Assembly (NCBI RefSeq): GCF_947507565.1
Contig: NC_089191.1
Location: 248,001 to 312,000 of the forward strand
Direction: 5' to 3'
Length of the DNA stretch: 64,000 bases
Origin: Oscarella lobularis
Lineage: Eukaryota > Porifera > Homoscleromorpha > Homosclerophorida > Oscarellidae
This document shows positions 36,979 through 48,600 of this stretch, in pieces (within the stretch, counting starts at the first letter, position 1; each line of letters starts with the position of its first letter). A program made the translations under genes and the position numbers. The notes under the pieces were generated by a model. The model made no database searches, was not told the DNA's origin, and saw only the letters and a program-made list of their open reading frames with translations.

Positions 36979-37218
36979 TTAATTAATTGAATTGCTTTCA
37001 TTTGCTCGCCGCCGAAGTTTTAAAAGGTTCATAGTTACTATACGTATGTCTTTTCCCCCCCGTGCCTATATAGTATAATTCTTAGAGATACTGAATGAAT
37101 ACATAAAGAACAAAAAGCTCTACGTGAAAGGTAAGCAGGCCACAACTGTCCCCGCCCACCCTTTCGTTCATTTTATTTTATTATTGGCACTCATGCTACT
37201 GCCCAATTAGATTAGGTT

Positions 37219-40200
37219 CTAGAGTGTCTCGTCTTTTTCTGCATGTTTTAGTTGAGTCATTTCATACGGTTTGCGTTTTTCCGTTGTTCTGGGATTGATG
37301 CCTGTATAATCATTACTGGCATCCTCCTCATCCCGTTCAACGTCCTTCCCTGCTTCTTTTAGTTGAGTCATTTCATACGTTTTGCGTTTTCCCGTTGTTC
37401 TGGGATCGATGCCTGTATGCTCATTACCGGCATCTTCCTGATCCCGTTCAACGTCCTTCTCTGCTTCTTTTAGTTGAGTCATTTCATACGGTTTCCGTTT
37501 TTCCCTTGTTCTCGGATCGATACCTGTATAATGATTACAAGTATCTTCCTGATCCCGTTCAGCGTAGGCCGGATTTTGAATCGTTTCCGGTTCGATTTCC
37601 GCATACGTTGGTGACTTGCCTCGTTGCCAAGTAACCTCCCTTGTATCTGTTTCGTTTTCGCGCACGATTTCAGCTTCAGTCTTGAGTGTTTCATACTGAA
37701 CTGGTAGAGGACTTTGAGTCGAGCGTTCCAGACTCTTGTACTGTGCGTCACTTAGTCTCGGCGCCACTTCAGTTGCACTTACAGGGTTTTCATAGGGTTC
37801 CCTATTCGCCCCAGCGTTTGCTGACATTTCTGAAAGCGACGTTTGAGCATAGGCAACGGGGTCCGTTGTCGAACGATTTCGTAGTAGGATTGCAGATGAA
37901 GGCGTTTCCCTAAAAATGATCATGATGATATAAGGATGTTTGATGGAGAAAACTACTCTAAATACCTCCTCGTCATTTTTCGTTTTGATACTACACCATG
38001 TCTAGAAGAAGAACACTATAGAAGCAAGGCCTGTGATTAGATTTCTCTATTAGAGTTACCTTCCTATGAAAACCCCAGCTAATAGAGCTAGAAGAATTAG
38101 AACTGTTCCTCCAACGGCACTTCCAATGACAATTGGTAGAATAGACGTCTGACCAACAGAAGTAGAAATAGTAGTAGTGATCTTTGATGTTGGGTTTTCA
38201 CTAGAAGAAAAGTAGTAGGTACTTTGGTATGTTGTGCCTATAGGCGTAGTAGATTCATCTGTTGGATTAGGTGTCTCATTGATAGCTGTAGGAATAGACG
38301 CGTTTTTGGTAGTTGGATTCGTGGCTGTAGCTTTAGTAGTAGAAATAGCTTTTGTGGGTTCTGAACATGCGTTAGCCAAGAGTCTATCATCACCAGATTG
38401 TTGGTTTGGTGTTGTTGGCCTGGCAATAGAGACGTTTGAGTCTAATAGAACAAAATCAGTCTCTATATGCGCTTGTATCTTATCTGTACCATTTGATGGC
38501 TTTATAATTGGCTTTATGTAAAGTCGATCTGGATGACCGAAGAGCGACACTGCACCAAAGTCTGCTAGTGAAACAGTTAGTAGCAAATCGTTAGAAAAGT
38601 GTTCGTTAGAGCAAGTGGCTTCTTTCTTCCAATATAGAGCTGACTGTTTTTCATTGTCAAAAAAGTAGAAGGGAAAGAAAAAGAAATTGGTGCAGTTGCA
38701 GAAAACTCCAATAATGTCTTGATATTGAACGGAAAAAGAATTTTCGTTTAGGTTTAGTACTACCTCGCCTGTTTTATTTTCTGATACACTGAGCTCGGTT
38801 CCATTGACAAAAAGGAGTGATTCGGCACTGATTGGTCTCCACACACCCATTTTACACAGTATCTCCGGACCGTTTCGATTATCAATATTGTATTCCCATG
38901 CAATCAATGTTCCATTGCACCCAATAGGTTCAGTTGCGTCTATGAAGTAATAGAATGCTTGCGCAGGAGAGTCGGATTTAGCGGTTTTCGTTTGGAGACT
39001 GTAGCTTCGATTGCAGTGGGTTGCTCTCGTAGAGTTTTTTGCGTAGAAACAGTGAGGGTGTCCATAGGTTTCGTCCCAGCAACATTCTCTGTATCGACAC
39101 GTGTCTTCGCTGATGTTAGGCCAGCCTTGACTGCAGTCTTCTCTCTCTTCGTACGAAACTTGAATGCACTCGTCTTTGAGGTAAAATAATAAATTAACTA
39201 ATAAATAAACTACCCGTAGATGTTTACCTGAAATTTCATAAACAGAGAACATATTTGCTCCTTGGCAAATTTGTTTATCACTGCCCGGGCACGGTAGATT
39301 GCAATTTGCTTTATTTGTTTTAGGAAATTGCGTATTAGCGTTATCCCAGCAAGAACACGAAGCCAAGGCGCGAGTTATATCCAGCCATCTAGTAACAGCG
39401 AATAATTTTCCTTGTCGCCCGCACTCTATGACGCAGTCTAGAGTGCTCGAGCTATTAAAAGCACGCTTTTTATTGCTTGGATGGTTGCCACAGCGAACGT
39501 AGACAGCCATAGCATTCGGATAACCTAGAAGAATATATACATGTACTTTTTTATGTGTAACTTTTACCTGGGCAGAATTGCTGGGCATAGTCAATAACTC
39601 GCGTCTCATTGGTAAACGTTTGTTGACTGATTGGACATATTAACTTATCCCTGTCTCTGATCAGACTGTAGAGAGAAGGGCTAATGGGAAGTCGATCACA
39701 ACTTGAGCAGGAAAACGGATTGCCTTCGAGGTACCTACGGAAGATCCGGATGCTTTTAGAATGACTAACGGATTTCAATAGTGTACGCACAAAGACTCCA
39801 ATAGGCAAAGATCTATGAAATATTCTTCGACGACTCGAGTCAATTTGTTCCACGTCAAGTTCCTGCAGAAGGCCGAGGTCAATTAGTCGGGACATCCATT
39901 AGATTACAAGGTAGACTTCCTACAGGTATTTGAGTTGCGTGAAGTTGACGAAAGTGGGCAGGGTTGTCAAATTGAGGCCGCTCAAGTTTCTGTGAAAGGG
40001 AGCCCTTTAGTTTTCGCTCTGCTTTACGTAGAGTCAACCGTACAGTTCAGAGCAATTGCTGGTCAAGCTATAGACGGTCCATCGATCAGGAGTCTCTTCT
40101 TCTGTATAATTCCAATGACACGGAACTGCGTCGACGGCGACTCGAAGCCGGAAACCCAAAGCCACGATCAAAACCAGAGTCGTTGCAGCAGCGCGAGCAA

Positions 40201-40240
40201 TGAATCGTGGTGAGTTGCCCATTGGAAAGAATAGAAACAC
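37219..40240 (-). CDS. LRR-WSC-trefoil single-pass receptor with tyrosine-repeat tail
   Basis: Type I membrane protein. Exon 1 (from 40240 or the internal ATG at 40222) gives a signal peptide (hydrophobic TTLVLIVALGF) and a short Cys segment. Next comes a leucine-rich stretch (LSGLNLTTLPTFVNFTQLKYL) and an LRR C-terminal cap (LEGNPFSCSSC ... QQFCPG). A WSC-type domain follows (AVYVRCGNHPSNK ... CNLPCPGSDKQICQGANMF), then a trefoil domain (ERED CSQGWPNISEDTCRYRECCW in two parts). After that lies an unrecognised extracellular domain of about 170 aa with many N-glycosylation sites and a Thr/Ser-rich stalk. The transmembrane helix is VIGSAVGGTVLILLALLAGV (38054-38130). The cytoplasmic exon (about 37917-37219) is full of tyrosine motifs, including three tandem repeats. 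About seven exons. No orthologue known to me. Confidence 0.8.
37230..37600 (-). repeat. Three tandem ~120-bp repeats in receptor tail
   Basis: Three copies encode a unit with the consensus YTGIDPRTxxKRKPYEMTQL followed by KEAEKDVERDEEDA. The plus strand shows the repeated words AGTTGAGTCATTTCATACG (at 37251, 37363, 37475) and TTCTGGGATCGATGCCTGTAT. Spacing is 112 to 126 bp. Copies are nearly identical in DNA, so the expansion is recent or kept by gene conversion. Confidence 0.93.
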
Positions 40241-41646
40241 AGGAACGATAAGGAATGCTGCAGGTGAGTACTATCGTATCACGTGAGTCATTAGCCATAT
40301 AAGCAACTACGCTTGTCTACCTCGAAAGAATATCGGCAAATTTTTTTTCAATCGCCCGTTACTAGTACAAAGATGAGGTTTCACGCGTCGAGTGACTGCA
40401 GTAAATCTATCACGTGACCAATTAAATACCATACCCGGAAGTGGAACCAAACGAAGGGGCGACTACATGTACACAAAAGCCAAACAGTGCACACTGCACT
40501 ATCGTCCCTACTTCAAAGTCCACAATCGCGTAAGTGACTGCGAGTGCCTACTCGCCCTTCAGCAATTCTCATGTTTCCACGGGAAACGCACGTGCCGCCC
40601 ACGCCCCTCCTAAGCGGCCGCGGTTTTGTGCCTTCGGGGCACAGGGAACGTTCCCGTCTTTCCAATCAGCAGCGATGTTAAGCATTCGCTCGCTGAAAGG
40701 ATTGCGGTCACCTCTTTATCGTGCAAACGCGAGGAGGGCGTTTCAGTGTGGCGATTACTGGTAAGCAAAGCTGCGAAAACCAGGGGCGTGTAGCGCGTGT
40801 GGTCTTGCGCCGCGGGATCGTCGCTCCGTTAGAAAAACAATTGCTTGGCTTCCTCGTAGAGCGACGAGATAGTTATCTACGGCACGTGTGAGACGCGTTC
40901 GCACGAAACGTCGCTCGAAAGCGCGGCGCTATCGCTCTCTGCGAGGAAAAGGCGTAACGCGCATTAACGATGACACGTGATGTCATTGTCCAATAATAAA
41001 CGGCCAGTCAGTACAAGTGCAGTCGTCGGATCACAGTCCGGCAATCGGAGCTATCTCGCCTCGGCTTCGCCGCCGATCCTAGCATTCGAGCCCTCCGCGC
41101 TCCGTTTGCGAATCCGGGCATCCGCAGAAGAGCCGAAGAGCCAAAGGCAAAGAAGAAACCATGCAACGAGCTCCTAATGACTTCCTGACTTTCTTCAAGG
41201 GAGTTTCTTCGTGCAAACAACGCCTCCTGCGTCCAAGTCGGCTCCGCACGCCGTCTAGAGACTCGAATCGGATCTCCAATGCAAGACTTGGAAGCACGAG
41301 TACGTCTATAGCGGCAAAGCGCGCAGCAGCAGAAAAAAAACAATAGAGACACAGCTCGAGGCATTTTTGGCCAAGGGGCATCGACACCTCACCTCTCTCC
41401 CCGCCCGTCCTCGCTTTCGTCGCGCTATTAGCAGATGCTCTATTTGTTTGCTATTCTTTCTAAAACCGGGGGCCCCCCGATGTCCGGTCCCGCGTGTGCC
41501 GCTGCGAAATAGACAGCGCATCGCCGCCACCGACGGACCCATAGCACGCCTACTCACCACGCCCACTCGACACCCCTATGTAACATTTTTTCACTTCTCT
41601 CTCCTCCCCCCTCTCGTAGAACAAACTCAAGTTAGCTGACGTGAAA
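40241..41646. other. Intergenic region receptor / EYA
   Basis: About 1.4 kb. Two TCACGTGA words (40279, 40410) and a UUCG-type hairpin (TGTGCC-TTCGG-GGCACA, 40627-40643). A plus ORF starting at 40675 (MLSIRSLKGLRSPLYRANAR) resembles a mitochondrial presequence and ends in a GTAAGC donor, but I found no exon to join it. An ORF at 41161-41343 is basic and unrecognised. Part may be EYA 5' UTR. Confidence 0.4.
40627..40643. other. UUCG-loop hairpin
   Basis: Perfect 6-bp stem TGTGCC/GGCACA around TTCGG in otherwise empty DNA; such loops are very stable in RNA. No flanking T-run, and no gene it clearly serves. Confidence 0.6.
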
Positions 41647-43685
41647 ATGGAAAGGTAAGAGAAAAACGTGCGCTAGCGCGCGAAAATCGCTGTCCCCTAA
41701 CGCGCTTTCGCCCATGCCCCCAGCGCATCGCCCCGATCCGAAATCGGCGGTCCATCGCCGACGGCCGGCGGAGGAGCCGAAAGCTCGGCGACGGCGGGAG
41801 ATTCATCGGTTGCAAATAACTCCCCGCTCATTTCCGGGTCCGTTTACGGCGCTAATCCTGCTTGGACGCCGGCTCCGCCCCCGCCCCCGCCGCCACGTAG
41901 CGAACCCGCCGTCGCGAAAGCGACCGAAAGCATCGTTCCTATTCCTAAGCACGTACCGCCGCCGCTTCCGAATGTCTCGTCTTACGGCGGCGCTTACGGT
42001 CCTTACGGTTACGGCAGTCCTTACGAATTCTCCGCCGGCGCCGCGGGCACTCCCTACGGCGATTTCACGTCGACGCCGTCGTTTGCGACGACGCAAGACT
42101 ATATAGGCGCGAGCGGCGGAGGAACGGTCTATTACGGCGGCGAAGAGAAACGCTACATTCTCGCCGAACTGCCTCCGCCCCCTTCCTATCAATTTGGCGA
42201 ACACGTTTCCCAAGGACATTCGGGTATTGACATTTTTGGTGGCGGTGGAGGTCCCGGAGGTTGGAGTTCTTCTGCTTCATCCGGGGAACGCACCAGTATG
42301 ACGAGTTTGTCGCCAACGACAACGGTTTTTGATTCGTTGAGAAGTCCGACTTCGCCGCATCCGCCTGGGAGAACGAATCGCAGCCAATCAGCGTCCGGCT
42401 GTCTACAGACATTGCAACAACAACAGCCAAAGTTAGCTGATTTGGAGCCCAAAGTACAGGTTTAAATATTAGGTTAATAATTATTATTATTTTGAAATTT
42501 TAGAGGATATTTGTGTGGGAGTTGGATGAGACTTTGATTACATTTGGATCTCTGCTTACGGGTGCTTATGCTAGGAAGTACGGGAAGGTGAACATCAACA
42601 GAAATTAAATAAAAATTTATTATTGCCTTTTTATTTATTAGGATCCTAATTATGCTCATCAACTTGGTCTTCGCATGGAAGAGTTGATCTTCAATTTGGC
42701 AGACGCCCATCTCTTTTTCAAAGAACTAGAAGTAGAATTCACTTCAACGTTCTTTTTTTAATCGAATAATTGATTAATTAGGAGTGCGATCAGGTGCACA
42801 TCGACGACGTGGCAAATGAAGATAATCAAATCGATTTATCGTAAGTCAAAAATTATTAATTAATTAACTTCACCTCTTATGTTGTTGCTACAGTGTGTAT
42901 GATTTTGCTTCGGACGGATTCCGCGGTGCGAGCGCTAGCATGATGATGGGCGGAAGTGCGAGAGGCAGTCACGATCTATTCAAAAAACTCGCCTATAGAT
43001 ACCGCAGAATCAAGGAAATTTATCAAATCTGCAGCGCAAATCCAGGAAGTAAAGAAACCGGTTATAAATGCAATCATAATAATTAAATTAATAATACAAG
43101 GTATCTTGAGTGGAGTCAAATATGAACAGTGGCGTCAGCTGTGCAGCGAAATCGCTCACTTGACTGATAACTGGCTCGGATTGGCTCTCAAATGTTTGTC
43201 AATCATCTATGAGAAGTAGATTAGAATGCATTTATAGGACACATTCCTTTTACTCTTCCCCGTTTTTTTAATTAAGACCTGGTTACGTGAATATTCTCGT
43301 GACGTCAACGCCACTCATTCCGACTCTATCGAAGACATTGCTCTATGAACTGGGTCACGTGTTCCCAGCGGAGAATATCTACAGTGCTGCAAAAGTCGGT
43401 AAGAAGATTCATTATTATATAGGAATGTGGGCGGAGTCTCCCTTTCCCCTCAAGGCAAAGACTGCTGTTTCGAACGCATTTCCGCGCGCTTTGGGTCCAA
43501 ATGCACCTACATTGTAGTGGGGAGTGGAAAGGAAGAGGAAGCGTCCAGCAAAAAGGCTTGTCTCCATAGCAATAATTTGACGTATTCACGTGATTTTCTT
43601 TTAGATGGGGCTTCCGTTTTGGCGGATTCAATGTCATTCTGATTTGCATGCTTTGCATTTTGCATTAAAATTAGGACATTTATAA
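41647..43685 (+). CDS. EYA: Eyes absent homologue with substituted phosphatase site
   Basis: EYA proteins are SIX-family coactivators with a HAD-type tyrosine phosphatase domain. A two-codon first exon (MES) joins a Pro/Ser/Tyr/Gly-rich transactivation region (41723-42460, e.g. [15 protein letters not shown]). The EYA domain follows: [107 protein letters not shown] and the end [22 protein letters not shown]. Family motif I is WDLDET and motif IV is GDGVEEE. Here they read WELDET (Glu codon at 42520) and GSGKEEE (Ser codon at 43523). Both catalytic/metal Asp residues are therefore changed, while the SIX-binding surface looks well kept. The last intron uses a GC donor. Confidence 0.94.
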
Positions 43686-44029
43686 TTAGAAGGATGATGT
43701 CACGCCTACGTAGAATAGGTAGTGGGCGTGGTTGAATTGAACTGCACATGACGGCAAAGCTAAAATTTATAATTGTGAGAATGTTTTTTTTGATTTTTTG
43801 CTGGTTAGGAGGATTGTAGTTGGAGTTATTTATTTGCATTTTAGAAAATGGGTGGCGCCTAATTAGAGCCAGTATCAAAATTTTTTCAAAAATTTGATTA
43901 TCTATTTTTATTTCTTGTACGGTCAAAGCGCGCTAATTCAATAGTTGAGTTTCTATTTCTTCTTTATTTATTAGGTTCAGTTGATATTTATGCAAGCAAA
44001 CAAAAAGAAAAAACGTCACGTGTCTGTTC

Positions 44030-45630
44030 TCATAGAAGAATCTTAAATTTTTCCTTTCTCGGCACGTGATTGATAACAACGCGTCCGTCGTAGGACAAGG
44101 AGGCAAAAATCCACGGATCCGCCGTACTCCACGCCACACTATAGACACTATCCTCATGCTCATCGTACGTCGAAACGAGACAATCCTTGGGAGGAGAAAC
44201 AGGCGAACTCTCCCTATAAATAAAAATAAGTAAGTACATATATATATATATTTTTTTTTTTTTCTCATTGACTTTTCTTCATCGTCGTCAATGTGGCCAA
44301 GAGGCTCGGAGGAGAGCGACGGAATGCTGCAGAGAATCACGTTGCTATCGCTGCTGCTACTTAGAACGAGTTGATCATGGAAATGATTGTAGCAAACGCA
44401 CCAAATCCTGATCAGGTTAGGTTAGATTATCTATTGATTTCTTGACGTCATTTCTCGTAACGTTACCAGTGCGAATGCTGTTTTCTTATTTGAAGAGGTG
44501 CGCTCGTATTTCGAACGTCCCAAAATCGAATCGAGCAATCGTCTCCACATGTAACAAAATAGTATTGGCGGTTCGGATTGAAATCTAGATCTCGAATCTG
44601 CTGCTGATGCGCGTGCTCAATATCCCAACAAGGCCTAAACAAAAAGAAAAAATTAAATAGAATTAATAGCTTAATCTAATTACTTCATTGTTCGAAGGTC
44701 CCAGCCTTTGAGTGACGTTTCTACTGCTGTCATTACTTGGTGACAATTCTGATGGGGGTTCCATTTTCCTGTATAAAATGACTGGAGGGTTTTTGATTCC
44801 AATGAAGCCGTGTCAATGACCTGATGGAGAAAGGAGAAGTCAAAGGTACGAACTGATATCAATACCTTAGCAGAATCGATATCCCACAAATGTATGGTAT
44901 GATCGTCTATGGATACAATTTGATTATCGCCTCCCGGATGCCACAAGACGCTAATTAAAAATACTATTATTAATATCGCAATGAATTAATTAGTTGTACT
45001 ACCTCTTGATTGGTCCTTTGTGTCCTTCCAGGTCCATGACGTTTTTCAAATGGGTCCCGGATGCACTTCCCGTGCTTGGCAAACGATTAGTCGCTATTCC
45101 GTCGCCTTCTTCGCCGCTGTCGGGAATTTGCCATAGAGTGGCGCCATATTCCAATTTAGAGCGTTTCACTAAATAATAAAAAATTAATCAATAAATTTCG
45201 TTGATTTAGATGAATACCTTGGCTGTGAGATGTCGATAGAAGGTCCCTGTCTTTTGGACTGCAGCTCAGTTGCCTTGACAACAGCATTAGATATCGCAAG
45301 ACGTTTTCTCATGCAATCGGTACCAAATTTCTCCGTTTGGATGGCCAAACACTTTCTTTTCGATGTAGTGCGTTTCGTCGTCGAATTCCAGTAGGTGAAC
45401 CTTTTCGCGGGAAACTAGCGTACGCTAGAAACGATCTCAGCGCAGCGGTCACCTGATTATCGGAGCGCAGCGATTGGGTGCCGACGAAGTAGTGAATTTC
45501 GTCCGTTTCGGCTGTCCGGGCGCTAATCGCTCGGCCCTTATTGAATTATATCACGACATTTAACGGAAGAATAGCACGAAGGCCGAACCTGAGATTCTAG
45601 GCCGTAAATGACAGGAGAATCGTCGTCCAT
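44030..45630 (-). CDS. EIPR1: EARP/GARP-interacting WD40 protein EIPR1 (TSSC1)
   Basis: WD-repeat partner of the EARP and GARP tethering complexes in endosomal recycling and dense-core vesicle traffic. Start at 45630: [14 protein letters not shown]. Middle exons: [45 protein letters not shown] and [20 protein letters not shown]. The C-terminal part has [14 protein letters not shown], then [21 protein letters not shown] and [18 protein letters not shown], ending KFKILL. Colinear with the human protein. About nine exons. Confidence 0.94.
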
Positions 45631-45668
45631 AACCGGGATATTTTGATTTACGCGCCAACCCGGATAAA
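45631..45668. promoter_or_regulatory. 38-bp bidirectional promoter EIPR1 / DNA2 with E2F-like site
   Basis: The two start codons are 38 bp apart on opposite strands, so 5' UTRs are tiny or overlapping. It contains GCGCCAA (45652-45658; TTGGCGC on the minus strand), matching the E2F core, which would suit DNA2 as a replication gene. Confidence 0.5.
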
Positions 45669-48600
45669 ATGGCGACGTTCAAACGTGTTGGCTGTTCAAA
45701 AGCGGAGAAGAACAGCTCGCAGCGAACGATCGAGCGCTATTTCGTCAAGGTAGAGCAGCCAGACATTCGAATTCGGTTGCAGACACGCACGCGCGCTCTA
45801 GAAATCGCCAGAAGACGCGAAAACGGAGCGAACGCCTTCAAAAACGAAGAAACGGCTCCTCATCGATCTAAGCAACGACGCGGAAAAGCCGAAACGAAAG
45901 AAACTCCAACTATCGCGACGACGCTCATCATCGATCAGAAAGGGGGCCCCACTAAAAAAAACGTCGATTTCAACCGAATTCGACGATTCGCTCAACGACA
46001 GCGCACTTCTCGCGCTTTCGATCGACAGCGAAAAAAAAATTCCACCACTAATTGAATTCGACGAGACATCCGGGTACCTGCGTTGCCATGTCATCGACGT
46101 GAAACGCACGGATTCGCGCGAATTGACGCTAAAACTCGAACGAAAGAGCCGCGTCATCGAGTGCATACTCAGAGACGACTGGTCCTACGCGGAAATCCGC
46201 CCGAAAGACGTAGTTAACATTATTAGCGATTCCTACGCTAGTCCAATCGTTCTCGACGGTTCGTCCGAGTCGTTCCTCGTTCTCGAGCCCGACTCTCTTT
46301 TGTCTGTTACCTCGGTTGCCATGGCAACGCGATGTCCGCGTCGCGCCGCGCTCGACGCGGTTTTCAAGAACGGTAATGTGGCGGGTCGGTCCACCGTCTT
46401 GGGTTCTCTCGTGCACGACGCCTTCGAAGCGTCGCTCAAATCGGGCGAGTTTGGCGCGCGAGAAGTCGAAATTTCTCTCGAAGAAAAACTGAAAAAATTG
46501 AAATGGATGGAGTCTCTTTACGCGCTAAATATGAGCGAAGTCGACGCTCTAGATTCCGCTAAAGAATTCGTTTCCAATTTCGGTAAATTCGCCGACGACT
46601 TTTTTGGTGGGCGCGGCTCTCGGGTTCATATCAAAAAGTGAGCCGCATAACGAAGGAAAAAATTAATCAATAAATAATTGATTACATAGTAGCGTGGGAG
46701 GCGACGACCCTCGCGTTTCCATCGATCGCGTTTGCGACATCGAGGAGACACTCTGGTCGCCTCGATTTGGCCTAAAGGGAAAAATCGACGCAACCGTCGG
46801 CATTCGCATGAACGACGACGAAGAATACGTCATTCCATTCGAAATAAAATCCGGGAAAATGCTAAGTGAAATTGGTAGCATTGATCACAGGGCTCAGGTG
46901 GGGAGAAGATTATATATAGGGGGCGTGGCACACCTTCTTAGTCGTTTTACGTACAGGTATCACTTTATTCTCTTATGTTATCCGAGTGGGTGGGTCAAGT
47001 GCCAGCTGGTCTTTTATTCTACGCCAAAACGGGTCACGTGACCGGCGTAGCTGGCTCATTAGCTGAGCAAAGGGGTACGCTCTTTCTTTTTGAAATAGGG
47101 GGGGCGTTTATTTTTATATTTCTCAGCTCTCGTTATGAAACGAAACGAGTTAGCTCGTCGAGTGAGCGTTTCTGAAATGCCGGAAGTAATTAGGAACAAA
47201 CACTCGTGTCTCCGGTGTCCACAACTCAGCAATTGCATGCTCTATCACAGGTAAAATAGTCGATCTGTTCAGAATAGGATTTCTATTAGAAAGAGGGAGG
47301 TTAGGGGGATTGAGGGAGGTTCCGCTTCAAGTTCCGGTATCGATGAGGATTTTGTCAGAGTTACGGGTCACGTAACTGATTCGGAAATTGAGTATTTTCG
47401 ACGCTGGTGCCGTCTAATTCGAATCGAGACGAAAGCGTGCGTTTTGAAGTCAAAACGCGAGAAATTGTGGACCCAGTCGGCATGGAAACGGTAAAAAACA
47501 ATTTAATAATATCTCTACTTTGGGTGGGATTTTTTTTAATTAGTGAGGAAACGGGGACGTGTTTCGCCGATGTCGAAGTCATTCACGTTGATGCTAACCC
47601 GGATGATGACGTCATTCTTCACACGTTTGAATCAAAGCGACAGCGTCTGCGCGATTTAAACATAGGTCAAGGAGACCACGTGATCGTAAGCCGACAGGAC
47701 GAAAAGCCACGAGTGGGCGTGGCATCCGGATTCGTCGTCTCTCTCGCCGAATCGCGCTGTATTATTCGATTAGACAAGGTTCTTTCCGTCGGGGGCCCCT
47801 ATTGCATCGATAAGGAAGAATCCGGCTTCTCCTTCAATGCCTATTGGTCCAATTTAGCGCGCGTCTTTGACCCCGAATTAGCGCGCTTGAGACAGTCGAT
47901 AATCGCGTTAAAATCGCCGACATTCCGCCGTGACGTCACGGCGGAAGTGAGCGGATTAAATAAGAATCAGGAAATGGCGGTTAAAAAGGCGCTCGCCGCC
48001 GACGATTACGCTCTCATACGCGGAATGCCGGGAACGGGAAAAACGACGACGATAGCCGCACTCGCTCGCCTTTTGGCGGCGCGTCGAAAGCGCGTTCTCA
48101 TTGCTAGCTACACGAATAGCGCTGTCGATAATATTCTATTGAAATTACAGAAAGTAAGAATTGAAATTCTAATTAAATAATTAATTATTTTCTCTGGGGA
48201 GGCGGGGCTTGATTTTTTGCGACTTGGTAACGTGCACAGCATTCATCCGTCCATCAGAGGACATTCCGTAGTCGAAGCGGCTAAATTCGTTTCAACTGTT
48301 AATGATCTAGACGAATTCTATCAATCCAAGGCAAAAAAAATCGATTTTTTTGATTTTTTTACCTTTAGTTTCTCTTAGTATATTTTCGCTACAACGTGTC
48401 TCAGTTTGAGTCATCCCGTTTTTCGACGACTTTCGTTCGATTATTGCATTATCGACGAAGCCTCTCAAATCGTCGAACCCGTTTGTATCGGTCCTCTAAT
48501 TATTGCCAAGACGTTCGTCCTTGTTGGCGATCATTTTCAATTGCCTCCACTCGTCCAAAGCAAAGAAGCGAGGTAAGACAGAGACCCTCACACTTACGCC

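Noticed and set aside
40675..40762. First exon of a mitochondrial protein gene
   Set aside because: Presequence-like, but no downstream exon joins it in frame; the nearest acceptor creates a stop at once.
45669..46055. Continuous 128-codon ORF as the DNA2 start
   Set aside because: Only the first 27 codons are used; reading past the GTAGAG donor leaves the DNA2 frame, whereas splicing to 45801 restores it.
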